From contig NZ_LN831776.1 of NCBI RefSeq assembly GCF_000981585.1, positions 3,145,187 to 3,209,186 of the forward strand: DNA of 64,000 nt, written 5' to 3'. The first letter of the stretch is position 1, and each line of letters starts with the position of its first letter. Positions 1 to 8,445 of the stretch are shown here, in pieces. The DNA comes from Paenibacillus riograndensis SBR5. Lineage in GTDB: Bacteria > Bacillota > Bacilli > Paenibacillales > Paenibacillaceae. Below the pieces are notes generated by a model. It searched no databases. It had not been told where the DNA came from and saw only the letters and a list, made by a program, of their open reading frames with translations. The translations under genes and the position numbers were made by a program.

Positions 1-618
1 GCGCATTTGCAAAACGGGCATCAGGAGTCATTTCTAAAGATGATGAACGAATTGTGTCAAGTGCTGTCCGGCATCCTCAGCCGCCATTCCTTGCATGCCA
101 TGGAGCTGTATCTGTCCGTTTGCAGAGTTCTTCTGACCTATATTAACGAGAATCAGTTAAGCGGCAAATTATCGCCCGGGCTCGATTTGTCGCTGCTGTA
201 CAACCCTGGTTCCATGACCGATTGGGCTGAACGGGCTCATTTTCTGTCCAAAACAGCGGCAGCATTATGCGATGCGGCAGAGATAGTGCGTAAAGACAAT
301 ACCGAATCGACAATTGCCCGGATAAAGGATTATATTAATCAGCATTTGTCGTCTGATCTTTCGCTGACTGCGCTAGGCAAAGCAACGGGCTTCAATCCCT
401 CTTATCTCTCCCGCATGTTCAAACGGGATGAAGGCACCGGACTGCATGATTATATTACCGATTGCCGGATCAATCTTGCCAAATCACTTTTGATGAACAC
501 AAATATGAAGATTTACGAAATTGCCCAAAAAAGCGGATACGACAACTCCAATTATTTTATCCGGACGTTCAAGCTGCTGACCGGACAAACGCCGCAGGAA
601 TACCGCTGCCAGGACTAA
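1..618 (+). CDS. YesN-type/AraC-family regulator, C-terminal part (cut by window edge)
   Basis: The reading frame is open from the first base and ends at 616-618, so only the last 205 residues are visible. The final 100 residues form an AraC-type double helix-turn-helix: SLTALGKATGFNPSYLSRMF is the first recognition unit and KIYEIAQKSGYDNSNYFIRT the second, followed by the usual LTGQTPQEYR ending. The upstream part has no recognisable motif and fits the linker region of YesN-like response regulators. It lies directly before an ABC sugar importer on the same strand, so it probably activates that operon. Whether a receiver domain is present cannot be seen here. Confidence 0.85.
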   Translation, partial: AHLQNGHQESFLKMMNELCQVLSGILSRHSLHAMELYLSVCRVLLTYINENQLSGKLSPGLDLSLLYNPGSMTDWAERAHFLSKTAAALCDAAEIVRKDNTESTIARIKDYINQHLSSDLSLTALGKATGFNPSYLSRMFKRDEGTGLHDYITDCRINLAKSLLMNTNMKIYEIAQKSGYDNSNYFIRTFKLLTGQTPQEYRCQD

Positions 619-717
619 CCATCTGCTGTAGCCAACGAGTAAAGGAATGAAAGTAAAAGTATAAATGTTAGCATTCCAATAGGAGCGGAAAAATTTAATA
701 ATTAAGATGCGATCGCA

Positions 718-732
718 AAGAAAACGCTTTAA
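718..732 (+). promoter_or_regulatory. Possible catabolite-responsive element (cre)
   Basis: AAGAAAACGCTTTAA matches the Bacillus cre consensus WTGNAANCGNWNNCW with two mismatches. It lies immediately upstream of the ribosome binding site of the first permease gene, a position compatible with CcpA roadblock or promoter repression of a sugar operon. This is a consensus match only. Confidence 0.3.
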
Positions 733-749
733 TCAAGGAGGGGATCGAC

Positions 750-1667
750 ATCAGTGCGTCCGGTAGAGCAAAGAAAAAATGGTTTATCAAGGAACTTCCG
801 TTTCATGCCATGCTGTTGCCTGCCGTAATTATTACGATTATTTTCCGCTATGTGCCGATAGGCGGGTTGTCCGTTGCTTTTATGGATTATCAGACGGTAT
901 TTGGTTTTTTCGATCAGGAATGGGTAGGGTGGGACAATTTCACCTATATTTTTAACCTTCCCGGGTTTTATAACGTATTGTGGAATACTTTCTTCATTGC
1001 TGTCATGAAGATTCTCGGCAATTTGATTGTGCCCGTTGCGTTTGCGCTGCTGCTAAATGAGGTCCGGCACAAACGGTACAAGCAATCGGTGCAAACGCTG
1101 CTCTATTTGCCGCATTTCTTATCCTGGGTTGCGCTTGCCGGCGTTCTGGTCGATATTCTGTCGCCATCTTCAGGAATCTTGAACAATGTGCTCGGTTTTT
1201 TCGGAGTAAAGCCGATCTTCTTCCTCGGCAACCCGGATATATTTCCTTACACGCTCGTCATTACAGATGTATGGAAAGAATTCGGCTGGGGGACGATTAT
1301 TTATCTGGCGGCGATCACAACGATCGATCCGACGCAGTACGAGGCGGCGATCATCGACGGGGCGGGGAGATGGAAGCAGACAATGCATGTGACGCTGCCT
1401 GCGCTGGCTCCGGTCATTATCCTGCTCACCGTGCTTGGAATCGGCAATGTGCTTCAGGCCGGTTTTGACCAGGTCTACAATTTGTACAGTCCGCAGGTAT
1501 ACAGCACCGGCGACATCATTGATACGCTTGTCTACCGGATCGGTATTGTGGATGTGCAGTTCGGCCCTGCTGCGGCAGTCGGATTTTTCAAATCGGTCGT
1601 TTCCTTTATCTTAATCGTTACAGGTTATAGGCTGGCCCACCGATGGACCGGGTACCGGATTTTCTAG
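750..1667 (+). CDS. ABC sugar transporter permease (LplB/YteP type)
   Basis: Inner-membrane permease of a carbohydrate importer (binding-protein-dependent permease family). The EAA loop that contacts the ATPase is visible as EAAIIDGAGRWKQTMHVTLP. The first ATG in frame (810) would remove the conserved charged N-terminus and has no ribosome site. A strong AAGGAGGGG (734-742) sits 7 bases before ATC at 750, giving I/M-SASGRAKKKWFIKELPFHAML, a normal start for this family, and 305 residues in all. I therefore place the start at the rare codon ATC; a sequence error of ATG to ATC is the alternative. The gene is followed 27 bases later by its partner permease. Confidence 0.88.
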   Translation: MSASGRAKKKWFIKELPFHAMLLPAVIITIIFRYVPIGGLSVAFMDYQTVFGFFDQEWVGWDNFTYIFNLPGFYNVLWNTFFIAVMKILGNLIVPVAFALLLNEVRHKRYKQSVQTLLYLPHFLSWVALAGVLVDILSPSSGILNNVLGFFGVKPIFFLGNPDIFPYTLVITDVWKEFGWGTIIYLAAITTIDPTQYEAAIIDGAGRWKQTMHVTLPALAPVIILLTVLGIGNVLQAGFDQVYNLYSPQVYSTGDIIDTLVYRIGIVDVQFGPAAAVGFFKSVVSFILIVTGYRLAHRWTGYRIF

Positions 1668-1694
1668 CCGCCTTTTATGAAAGGGGTTGCAACA

Positions 1695-2585
1695 ATGGAA
1701 ACAGCGAATCTTTCGAGGAGGATTTTTCAGATCTTTAACATCATTGTACTCACTTTCATGGCATTCCTTTGTCTGCTGCCGATTTTGAATCTGGTTGCAG
1801 TATCCTTCAGCTCGCGTTCGGTGGTTGAAGCGAATCAGGTCGGCCTCTGGCCCAAGGGATTGAACCTAAGCTCCTATGAGTACATTTTCAGCAATTCGCA
1901 ATTTTTCAAATCGTTGTGGATTACGGTTCAGAGAACGGTTTTCGGCTTGATCGTCGAGTTAAGCTTGACAATTCTGGTAGCCTATCCACTATCCAAAACG
2001 AACAGAGTCTTTCGGCTCAGAAGCATGTACGTCTGGTTTTTTATGGTGACGATGGTGTTCAATGGGGGGCTTATTCCTACCTATCTGGTCGTCAATGAGC
2101 TTCATTTGGTCAATTCCATATGGGCATTGATTCTGCCGGAAGCGATCATCATGTTTAATGTACTGCTGCTGCTGAACTTTTTCCGGGCGATTCCTAATGA
2201 ACTGGAGGAGGCCGCATTAATGGACGGCGCCGGCTGGTTTGTAACACTTACGAGAGTCTATCTGCCTTTGAGCCTGCCTTCGCTGGCGACGATCACCTTA
2301 TTTATTTTGGTAAGACATTGGAATTCATGGTTTGACGGCTTGATCTACATGAATTTGCCGGATCAATATCCACTGATGACTTATTTGCAGACGATGGTGC
2401 TGAATCTGGATCTGTCGCAGCTGTCTTCCACGGCATTGGCCAACAATCCGTCGATGCTGGAAATAACGGGGCGGTCTCTCCGATCGGCGATGATTCTGGC
2501 CTGTACACTTCCGATTCTGCTGGCATACCCGTTTCTGCAAAGATTTTTTGTCAAGGGCATGCTGCTCGGCAGCGTCAAAGGATAA
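1695..2585 (+). CDS. ABC sugar transporter permease (LplC/YtcP type)
   Basis: Second permease of the importer, about 296 residues with six predicted membrane segments. The EAA loop reads EEAALMDGAGWFVTLTRVYL, and the C-terminus ends in the family hallmark FVKGMLLGSVKG. The start at 1695 is chosen because AAAGGGG (1680-1686) lies at the right distance; an in-frame ATG at 1677 precedes that site. It would form a heterodimer with the preceding permease. No ATPase is encoded nearby, as is usual for these systems, which share an MsmX-like ATPase. Confidence 0.93.
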   Translation: METANLSRRIFQIFNIIVLTFMAFLCLLPILNLVAVSFSSRSVVEANQVGLWPKGLNLSSYEYIFSNSQFFKSLWITVQRTVFGLIVELSLTILVAYPLSKTNRVFRLRSMYVWFFMVTMVFNGGLIPTYLVVNELHLVNSIWALILPEAIIMFNVLLLLNFFRAIPNELEEAALMDGAGWFVTLTRVYLPLSLPSLATITLFILVRHWNSWFDGLIYMNLPDQYPLMTYLQTMVLNLDLSQLSSTALANNPSMLEITGRSLRSAMILACTLPILLAYPFLQRFFVKGMLLGSVKG

Positions 2586-2630
2586 GGCACAATCAGCCTG
2601 GTATGGAAAATGATGAGGGGGGAATTTTGC

Positions 2631-4346
2631 ATGGTACAACGGAAAGGTAAACACACAGTTCTAATTCTGGCGCTTGTCCTGATGATGATCACGGTTGCCG
2701 CTTGCGGGAATAACACGAACGGGAAGGAGCAGCCTACAGGCAATGACAGCACAGCGGCTGTAAGGCCCGAAAACGACGGACCTTTGGCTAAATACGAGCC
2801 TGAGATTGAGCTAACTGCGATGAAGAATCTGTACGGCGACGAGCGTTATTTGCCGGGCGATAATCTCAACAATAACGTGTGGACCCGCGCCTATGAGGAT
2901 GAGTTAGGCATTAAGGTCAATTACAAATGGGCCGTTGCGGGGGAAGGTTTCCAGCAGAAGGTGACGATGTCTATCGCCTCCAACGATTTGCCGGATATTA
3001 TGACGCTTCCCGCCAAAGATTATTTCACATTGGCCAAGGCCGGAAAATTAGCCGACCTGACACCGTATTTTGACAAATATGCTTCCGATACGCTGAAATC
3101 GACATTAAATGCGGACGGCGGCAAACAGATGAAAACCGCTTATGTAGACGGCAAATTATACGGGATTCCCCAGACCGGAGGCTCAGACGCCACGGCGGAT
3201 ATGATCTGGATCCGTCAGGACTGGCTGAAAAACCTGAACCTGTCTGTGCCGGAAACGCTGGACGATGTGATTGAAATAGCCAAAGCGTTCAGAAACGACG
3301 ATCCTGACAAAAACGGCGTCAAGGATACCTTCGGCATCGGCTTCCAAAAGGATCTGACCAGCTCAACCGGCAGCTTTGAGGGATTTTTCGCCGCTTACCA
3401 TGCTTACGGGAAAGCCTGGATCCGTGGAGAAGACGGAAAAATAACCTATGGAGCGATTAAACCGGGAATGAAGGACGCTCTGGCTAAGCTGCGGGAGATG
3501 TTTGCAGAGGACCTGATCGATGTCGAGTTCGGAATTAAGGACTGGAAGAAGGTCGGTGAAGATATCGCGGCGGGAAAAATCGGTCTTTTCTACGGAAGAG
3601 AAGGGTTGCCGTGGATGAGCGCCAAGGATGCGATTGTCAACAATCCGAAGGCGGAATGGATATCGGTTCCTATCGTATCTTCGGACGGCAAGCCGGCCAA
3701 ACCTGCAACCAATGTGACGATGGAACGCTATTTCGCCGTCCGGGCGGATGTTCAATATCCCGAGGCGCTCATTAAAATTATCAATCTGTTCCAGGACAAA
3801 ATCAACAATCCCAAGACGACGATGGAGATGCTGAACAAGTTTGGCGTTGATCCTGCAAGCGGTATCAACTTTGCCGCCTACGCCTTCGGAGGGCTGGACC
3901 CGTCGGAGGATAAGCCGAATATGTACTACAAGCAAATCAATGATGTGCTGGAAGGAAAAGAGCAGCTGGACAATATTCATCCCGAGGCGGTCCGTTATTA
4001 CAACACGATCAAAAATTATATAGACAAGGGCATGGATAAGGGAGCCGATCCGCTCGGCTGGAACTATTACAAGTTTCTCGGCCCGGAAAGCTCATGGAAA
4101 ATAATTAGCTATTACCGTGAGAACAACCTTTTTGAGCGCTCGGCCTGGTTCGGGCTTCCGACCAAGACGATGAGCCAGAAAGGCGCCACGCTGGATAAGC
4201 TGCAGGAAGAAACCTTTATTAAAATTTTGACAGGAAGCGCGCCGGTATCCGATTATGATACTTTTGTTGAAAACTGGAAAAAGCTCGGCGGCGATCAGAT
4301 TACGGAAGAAGTGAATGAATGGTATAACAGCACCTTTGGAAATTAA
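2631..4346 (+). CDS. Extracellular sugar-binding lipoprotein of the ABC importer (LplA/YtcQ type)
   Basis: A 571-residue solute-binding lipoprotein. The N-terminus has basic residues (VQRKGKH), a hydrophobic stretch and lipobox VAAC, with the Cys near residue 25 as the lipidation site, followed by a polar linker rich in N, G and T. The rest has the fold signatures of large oligosaccharide-binding proteins, including DLPDIMTLP, IRQDWLKNLNL and DPDKNGVKDTFG (a calcium-loop-like motif). Start 2631 is preferred over 2610 because GAGGGGGGAA lies just before it. It captures the ligand outside the cell and delivers it to the two upstream-encoded permeases. The specific sugar is not evident. Confidence 0.93.
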   Translation: MVQRKGKHTVLILALVLMMITVAACGNNTNGKEQPTGNDSTAAVRPENDGPLAKYEPEIELTAMKNLYGDERYLPGDNLNNNVWTRAYEDELGIKVNYKWAVAGEGFQQKVTMSIASNDLPDIMTLPAKDYFTLAKAGKLADLTPYFDKYASDTLKSTLNADGGKQMKTAYVDGKLYGIPQTGGSDATADMIWIRQDWLKNLNLSVPETLDDVIEIAKAFRNDDPDKNGVKDTFGIGFQKDLTSSTGSFEGFFAAYHAYGKAWIRGEDGKITYGAIKPGMKDALAKLREMFAEDLIDVEFGIKDWKKVGEDIAAGKIGLFYGREGLPWMSAKDAIVNNPKAEWISVPIVSSDGKPAKPATNVTMERYFAVRADVQYPEALIKIINLFQDKINNPKTTMEMLNKFGVDPASGINFAAYAFGGLDPSEDKPNMYYKQINDVLEGKEQLDNIHPEAVRYYNTIKNYIDKGMDKGADPLGWNYYKFLGPESSWKIISYYRENNLFERSAWFGLPTKTMSQKGATLDKLQEETFIKILTGSAPVSDYDTFVENWKKLGGDQITEEVNEWYNSTFGN

Positions 4347-4367
4347 AGGCGGGAGAGGGGAAGCACT

Positions 4368-5792
4368 ATGAAACAAGGCAGCAGACAACGATTCTACATG
4401 CATGAGGAAGAGCGCAAGAACATGCCGGGAATAGATACGTGCGGAGATTTCATGCCGTTCTATCATGAAGGCGTGTACCATCTGTACTATTTGCATAAAT
4501 ACTGTATCTATGAAGTAGCGACAAAGGACTTTGTCAGCTACGGGGAACCCCGTCTTGCTGTCGTCTGCGGCAGTCCGGAGGAGCAGGATTGGCATATCGG
4601 CACGGGCAGCGTTGTAGAGCGGGACGGTGTGTTCCACTTCTACTATACAGGTTTCAATGAGAACAACCGGGATACGGAAGGCAAGCATGAGCAAGTGCTT
4701 ATGCGCGCAATCAGCGATGATCTGATCCAATGGCGGAAGGACCCCGCCTTTTTCGTCCCGCCCTATACGGAGCGTTACGGCGGTCTGCACTGGAGAGATC
4801 CGCAGGTATTCTGGAATGATCAGGCGGGTGAATATTGGATGGCCGTCACCACAACGGAGAAGGACGGCCCTATGAACCGCAGCGGCTGTACGCATATTAT
4901 GAGGTCCGCCGATCTGGAGCAGTGGAAGCACGGGGAGATGATCTATGCGCCGCGTTCTTATGCCACACATGAATGCCACGATATTTTTCAGATGGGCGGC
5001 TGGTGGTATATGGTGTTCTCCAATTATACGCGCTGGTGGGAAACCCGTTACCGTATGGCGAAAAGCCCGGAAGGCCCATGGTTCATCCCCCCGTATGATG
5101 ATATGTTCGACGGCAGAGGCTTCTATGCGGCCAAGACAGTTTCCAATGGGACTAACCGGTATCTTGTAGGCTGGCAAGCCATTCGTTCGAATATGGATGA
5201 CATGAGTCCGTATCAATGGGGCGGAAGCACACTGGTGCATGAGTTGGTCCAGCATCCCGATGGAACGCTTGGCGTACAGCTGATCCCCGCGATTCAGGAC
5301 AGCTTCAGGCAGGAGCTGCCGCAAGCCCCTGCCGCCCATCTGGGCGTGTGGGATTCGGACACAGCAGCGATTACCGGGAAGGAGCCTTACGGATTCGGGT
5401 GGACCGAGCTCGGCCGCATGGCTGGCGACTGTCTGATCGAAGCTTCGGTCCAGTGGTCAAGCGATACGCAAGCCTGCGGAATTATGCTGCATACGAGCGG
5501 AGCCGGGCTGGAGAAATGGTGTCAGGTCCGGCTGGAGCCTCAGCGCAACAGACTTATATTCGACCGCTCCAACAAATTTGACGGCCATCATTTGTTCGTG
5601 GAGGAGCGCTATCTTCCACTGGACGGCAGCTCCGGGGCCGACATAAAAATCGTCGCCAGCGGAAATATCATAATCATCTATGTGAACAACACGGCGCTTG
5701 CGACACGGGCATACAATTACGAGCCCGGCAGCTTCGGATTGTTCGTCGAGCACGGCGAGGCTGCATTCTCCAATGTGAAAATATCCGAATAA
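4368..5792 (+). CDS. Glycoside hydrolase, GH32-like (beta-fructosidase fold)
   Basis: A 474-residue protein without a signal peptide, so probably cytoplasmic. The N-terminal 300 residues look like a five-bladed beta-propeller of the GH32/GH43/GH68 type: GDFMPFYHEG with candidate nucleophile Asp27, RDP at 143-145 (transition-state stabiliser), and ECHD at 202-205 with Glu202 as candidate acid/base, comparable to the EC-x-D motif of GH32. The last 150 residues would be the beta-sandwich domain. It begins 21 bases after the binding-protein gene, so it probably hydrolyses the imported oligosaccharide. The classical WMNDPNG motif is altered, so the substrate may not be sucrose or a simple fructan. 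Confidence 0.8.
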   Translation: MKQGSRQRFYMHEEERKNMPGIDTCGDFMPFYHEGVYHLYYLHKYCIYEVATKDFVSYGEPRLAVVCGSPEEQDWHIGTGSVVERDGVFHFYYTGFNENNRDTEGKHEQVLMRAISDDLIQWRKDPAFFVPPYTERYGGLHWRDPQVFWNDQAGEYWMAVTTTEKDGPMNRSGCTHIMRSADLEQWKHGEMIYAPRSYATHECHDIFQMGGWWYMVFSNYTRWWETRYRMAKSPEGPWFIPPYDDMFDGRGFYAAKTVSNGTNRYLVGWQAIRSNMDDMSPYQWGGSTLVHELVQHPDGTLGVQLIPAIQDSFRQELPQAPAAHLGVWDSDTAAITGKEPYGFGWTELGRMAGDCLIEASVQWSSDTQACGIMLHTSGAGLEKWCQVRLEPQRNRLIFDRSNKFDGHHLFVEERYLPLDGSSGADIKIVASGNIIIIYVNNTALATRAYNYEPGSFGLFVEHGEAAFSNVKISE

Positions 5793-5810
5793 CGCCTTGG
5801 AGTCCGTTTA

Positions 5811-5840
5811 TTGACCTTATACAAATCCTTATGATATGGT
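5811..5840 (+). promoter_or_regulatory. Promoter of the attenuated efflux gene
   Basis: TTGACC (5811-5816) and TATGGT (5835-5840) are separated by 18 bases. They sit between the GH32-like gene and the leader peptide at 5878, so transcription would begin near 5847 and produce a leader of about 280 nt before the efflux gene. Confidence 0.55.
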
Positions 5841-5877
5841 AATTAACAATAAGTATCGAAAGGGTGACTCCAAGCCA

Positions 5878-5889
5878 ATGATCTACTAA
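5878..5889 (+). CDS. Leader peptide MIY (three codons)
   Basis: ATG ATC TAC TAA preceded by GAAAGGGTG (5858-5866), a plausible ribosome site about 11 bases upstream. The stop codon and the last sense codon lie inside the first arm of the attenuator hairpin, so a ribosome arrested here would cover that arm. This is the arrangement expected for antibiotic-induced, ribosome-mediated attenuation. Translation is inferred, not shown. Confidence 0.5.
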   Translation: MIY

Positions 5890-6056
5890 TCCTATTCCAC
5901 AAAAGAAAAAATCGTAATCTTACGAATTTTCTGGATAGGATTAGTGCGGGCTTTTAATATTAACGTTAAGATCGCTGTTTCTTTGACGGGAGCAGTGTAT
6001 CTTTTCGTCTGTATGTCTGCCTCCTATCCAGCAACTTCCGGATAAGGAGGTTTTTT
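5885..6056 (+). promoter_or_regulatory. Transcription attenuator (anti-antiterminator / antiterminator)
   Basis: Four complementary segments are readable. Arm 1 ACTAATCCTAT (5885-5895) pairs perfectly with arm 2 ATAGGATTAGT (5935-5945); the hairpin is extended internally by TCGTAA/TTACGA. The part CTGGATAGGA of arm 2 (5931-5940) is an exact 10-base complement of TCCTATCCAG (6022-6031), which is the 5' arm of the downstream terminator. Thus 1:2 pairing frees the terminator, while blocking arm 1 lets arm 2 capture arm 3 and gives readthrough. Arm 1 begins within the MIY leader, linking the switch to ribosome stalling. Confidence 0.75.
6019..6056 (+). terminator. Intrinsic terminator of the attenuator
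   Basis: CCTCCTATCC (6020-6029), loop AGCAACTTCC, GGATAAGGAGG (6040-6050; one bulged base), followed by six T. It lies 70 bases before the efflux gene start and is the off-state structure of the switch. Confidence 0.85.
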
Positions 6057-6127
6057 GTGTGTGCAAATAAAGGAACATCTGTCGAACTCAAAAAAAATTT
6101 ATTTAATCAAAAAGATGGAGGCTCCGT

Positions 6128-7300
6128 ATGTTTACATTAACCAATAATAAAAGAATCCTCGCGATTCTAATGATCAATATATTCATTGTAATGCTGGGCG
6201 TTGGTTTAATTACACCTATCCTGCCAAAACTGATTACCGAATTTGGAGCGGGCGGACAGTCCATTGGTTTTTTAGTGGCAGCCTATGGCCTTACACAATT
6301 CCTGCTGTCTCCAATTACCGGGCAACTGTCGGACCGATACGGGAGGAAAACATTCATCATTACGGGTGTCATCGTCTTTGCTGCAGCAAAATTTATCTTT
6401 GCTATTGGAAATGCGCTATGGATGTTATATACCTCAAGGCTCCTGGAAGGAGTGGCAGCAGCCTTAATTATTCCGACAATGATGGCATGTGTGGCTGATA
6501 TTACAACAACTGAAGAACGCGCCAAAGGAAACAGTCTTCTGGCCGCAGCTATGTCATTCGGATTTTTATTGGGGCCCGGACTTGGAGGTCTTTTTGCAGG
6601 GTTTGGAACAAGAGTGCCGCTCTATGCAGCGGCTGGTGCGGCTGTTATAGCAGTAGTTTTTTCAATATTTTGTTTACCTGAAAGTATATCGAAAGAACAA
6701 ATGAATGCTGCGCGGGCAAAGGTTGCCCCAAAGGAATCAATATTCGAACAGTATGCGAAATCGTTGAGATCAAAGTATGTGATGCTCTTTGCACTTGTTC
6801 TGGTAATGACCTTTGGACTAGCTAACTTTGAAACTGTTTTTGGTTTATATGTAACGAACCGCTTCCAATTCACACCACAAAATATTTCCATTATTCTTAC
6901 CGCAGGTGCTGTTATTGGAGTGGGTATGCAGGCGTTAGTTGTTGCTAAGGTTATTAAGATTTTTGGTGAGCAGAAGGTGATAAAAGGATCACTTCTTATT
7001 ATCTCGTTGGGGTATGCTGTATTGCTGCTGGCAAAAGAGTTCTGGAGTATCTTTTTTATTACTTCTGGTATATTTTTTGCTAATGCAATGCTTCGCCCGG
7101 CGCTTAATACACTCTTATCGAAGCGGGCTGGAACTGAACAAGGTTATGCAGCTGGTATGAATAATGCATATATGAGTGTAGGGAATATCGCCGGTCCAAC
7201 TTTAGCGGGATTTTTATTTGATATAAATATGTTCGCGCCATTCATAGCAGGCTGTTGTATCATATTTATTACTTTTTTAATGACAATAAAATTGAAATAA
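6128..7300 (+). CDS. MFS multidrug efflux transporter (DHA1, NorA/Bmr/Tet-like)
   Basis: A 390-residue, 12-helix major facilitator protein. Motif A GQLSDRYGRK is at residues 65-74 between helices 2 and 3, and the antiporter motif C region reads GFLLGPGLGGLFAG. Length and motifs fit drug:proton antiporters of the NorA/Bmr type, which export drugs from the membrane or cytoplasm. The start follows GATGGAGG at about 6114-6121. The leader before it carries an attenuator with a mini-ORF, the usual arrangement for efflux genes induced by ribosome-targeting antibiotics, so a translation inhibitor is the likely inducer and possibly the substrate. The specific drug cannot be read from the sequence. Confidence 0.85.
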   Translation: MFTLTNNKRILAILMINIFIVMLGVGLITPILPKLITEFGAGGQSIGFLVAAYGLTQFLLSPITGQLSDRYGRKTFIITGVIVFAAAKFIFAIGNALWMLYTSRLLEGVAAALIIPTMMACVADITTTEERAKGNSLLAAAMSFGFLLGPGLGGLFAGFGTRVPLYAAAGAAVIAVVFSIFCLPESISKEQMNAARAKVAPKESIFEQYAKSLRSKYVMLFALVLVMTFGLANFETVFGLYVTNRFQFTPQNISIILTAGAVIGVGMQALVVAKVIKIFGEQKVIKGSLLIISLGYAVLLLAKEFWSIFFITSGIFFANAMLRPALNTLLSKRAGTEQGYAAGMNNAYMSVGNIAGPTLAGFLFDINMFAPFIAGCCIIFITFLMTIKLK

Positions 7301-7303
7301 TAC

Positions 7304-7342
7304 ATTGTGGATAAATCCAAGAATGGTCCATAATCGTTTTTT
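7304..7342 (+). terminator. Probable terminator after the efflux gene
   Basis: ATTGTGGA (7304-7311) pairs with TCCATAAT (7327-7334) with one internal mismatch, then six T at 7337-7342. Confidence 0.45.
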
Positions 7343-7412
7343 CCCTTTCCGGTTGAATTCACTTCTGCTAACTTGAAGAAGCAATGATACAGGCTGGAAG
7401 GATGACAAGCTA

Positions 7413-8315
7413 ATGAAAATTGAAGCGTTAAGTCAGGACAGAAGAGACGAATTTTTGAATTTTTGCCGGAAATACCGGGCGGAGGTGGATGACTCCTTTT
7501 TATATGAAGAGGACCTTGCTGAGTTTGAACTGTCTGAAGAGAACCCCACATATGTTGCGATAAATGCAGAGGGAACGCTGGTTGCAGCAGCTTCGCTGAT
7601 TTTGAATGATTATAACCGCAGAGGGCGGAAAGGCCGGTTTCGGATTTTCCAGGCGGATACAGCTGATCAGGCGGTTTACCGGGAGCTGCTGCAAGCCATA
7701 CTACCGCATACGGCAGGTCTGGATAGGCTGGATATATTTGTGCCGACGGTTAATACAAGAGAGACAAACAATATGCTGGCTGCCGGATTTACTGTGGAAC
7801 GCTATTCCTATTTACTCGTCAGAGATGAAGAGAAAATTCCTGAGTTCAGCCTGCCCGCCGGGTACGAAATTAAGCCCTTTCGCCCTGGTGCCGATGAGTC
7901 TGTCTGGTGTGAGGTGAGAAATGCCGGCTTTGCCAAACTAAAAGGAAGTGAAACGCCGGCCACCCCGGAGATGGTAACTAAGATGATCTCCGGCAAAGAC
8001 TACATTGCCAACGGCTTATTAATCCTCTACCATCACAGCCGGGCGGTCGGAATTGTCCGTGGAGCCGATGATGACTACGAAGGTTCACCCATCATGAACA
8101 TTGGCCCTTTGGCTGTACTGCCGGAATATCAAGGGAAGGGGCTTGGAAGAATTCTGCTCAGAGCGGCACTGCAGTTCGCCAAGGAGCAGTCATACACGCA
8201 AACCGTATTATGTGTAAATGCTGAAAATGAGCGGGCCCAGGCGCTGTATATCGCAGAGGGCTTTAAGCAGGTGGAGGCTGCTGCCTGCTTCACATATGAT
8301 CTGACAGCTAAATAG
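7413..8315 (+). CDS. GNAT-family N-acetyltransferase, tandem domains
   Basis: A 300-residue protein with two GNAT-like halves. The C-terminal half has the acetyl-CoA pyrophosphate loop QGKGLG near residue 238, within GPLAVLPEYQGKGLGRIL, followed by NAENERAQALYIAEGFK, which is motif B. The N-terminal half has a degenerate GNAT fold without that loop and is probably structural. The start follows GGAAGGATG. It transfers an acetyl group to an unknown amine, and the family includes drug- and peptide-modifying enzymes. It has its own upstream terminator and downstream terminator, so it is monocistronic. Confidence 0.85.
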   Translation: MKIEALSQDRRDEFLNFCRKYRAEVDDSFLYEEDLAEFELSEENPTYVAINAEGTLVAAASLILNDYNRRGRKGRFRIFQADTADQAVYRELLQAILPHTAGLDRLDIFVPTVNTRETNNMLAAGFTVERYSYLLVRDEEKIPEFSLPAGYEIKPFRPGADESVWCEVRNAGFAKLKGSETPATPEMVTKMISGKDYIANGLLILYHHSRAVGIVRGADDDYEGSPIMNIGPLAVLPEYQGKGLGRILLRAALQFAKEQSYTQTVLCVNAENERAQALYIAEGFKQVEAAACFTYDLTAK

Positions 8316-8329
8316 AGATAATGATAGAG

Positions 8330-8353
8330 CGCCTGGGAAACCGGGCGTTTTTT
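8330..8353 (+). terminator. Terminator after the acetyltransferase gene
   Basis: CGCCTGG (8330-8336), GAAA loop, CCGGGCG (8341-8347), then a run of T to 8353. Confidence 0.85.
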
Positions 8354-8445
8354 GACATCAGAATTTACACTTGAAGAAGGAGAATGCCATAGTTTGTAGA
8401 AATTTTTGTAGCGCCAATATAACAGTTACAGAAAGGAACATTCCA

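Noticed and set aside
4092..5339. Open frame of 415 codons opposite the GH32-like gene
   Set aside because: Antisense to a gene with recognisable active-site motifs and spanning two genes; no domain signature.
5831..5842. Alternative mini-ORF ATG ATA TGG TAA
   Set aside because: It overlaps the likely -10 element and would lie upstream of the transcription start; it also has no ribosome site.
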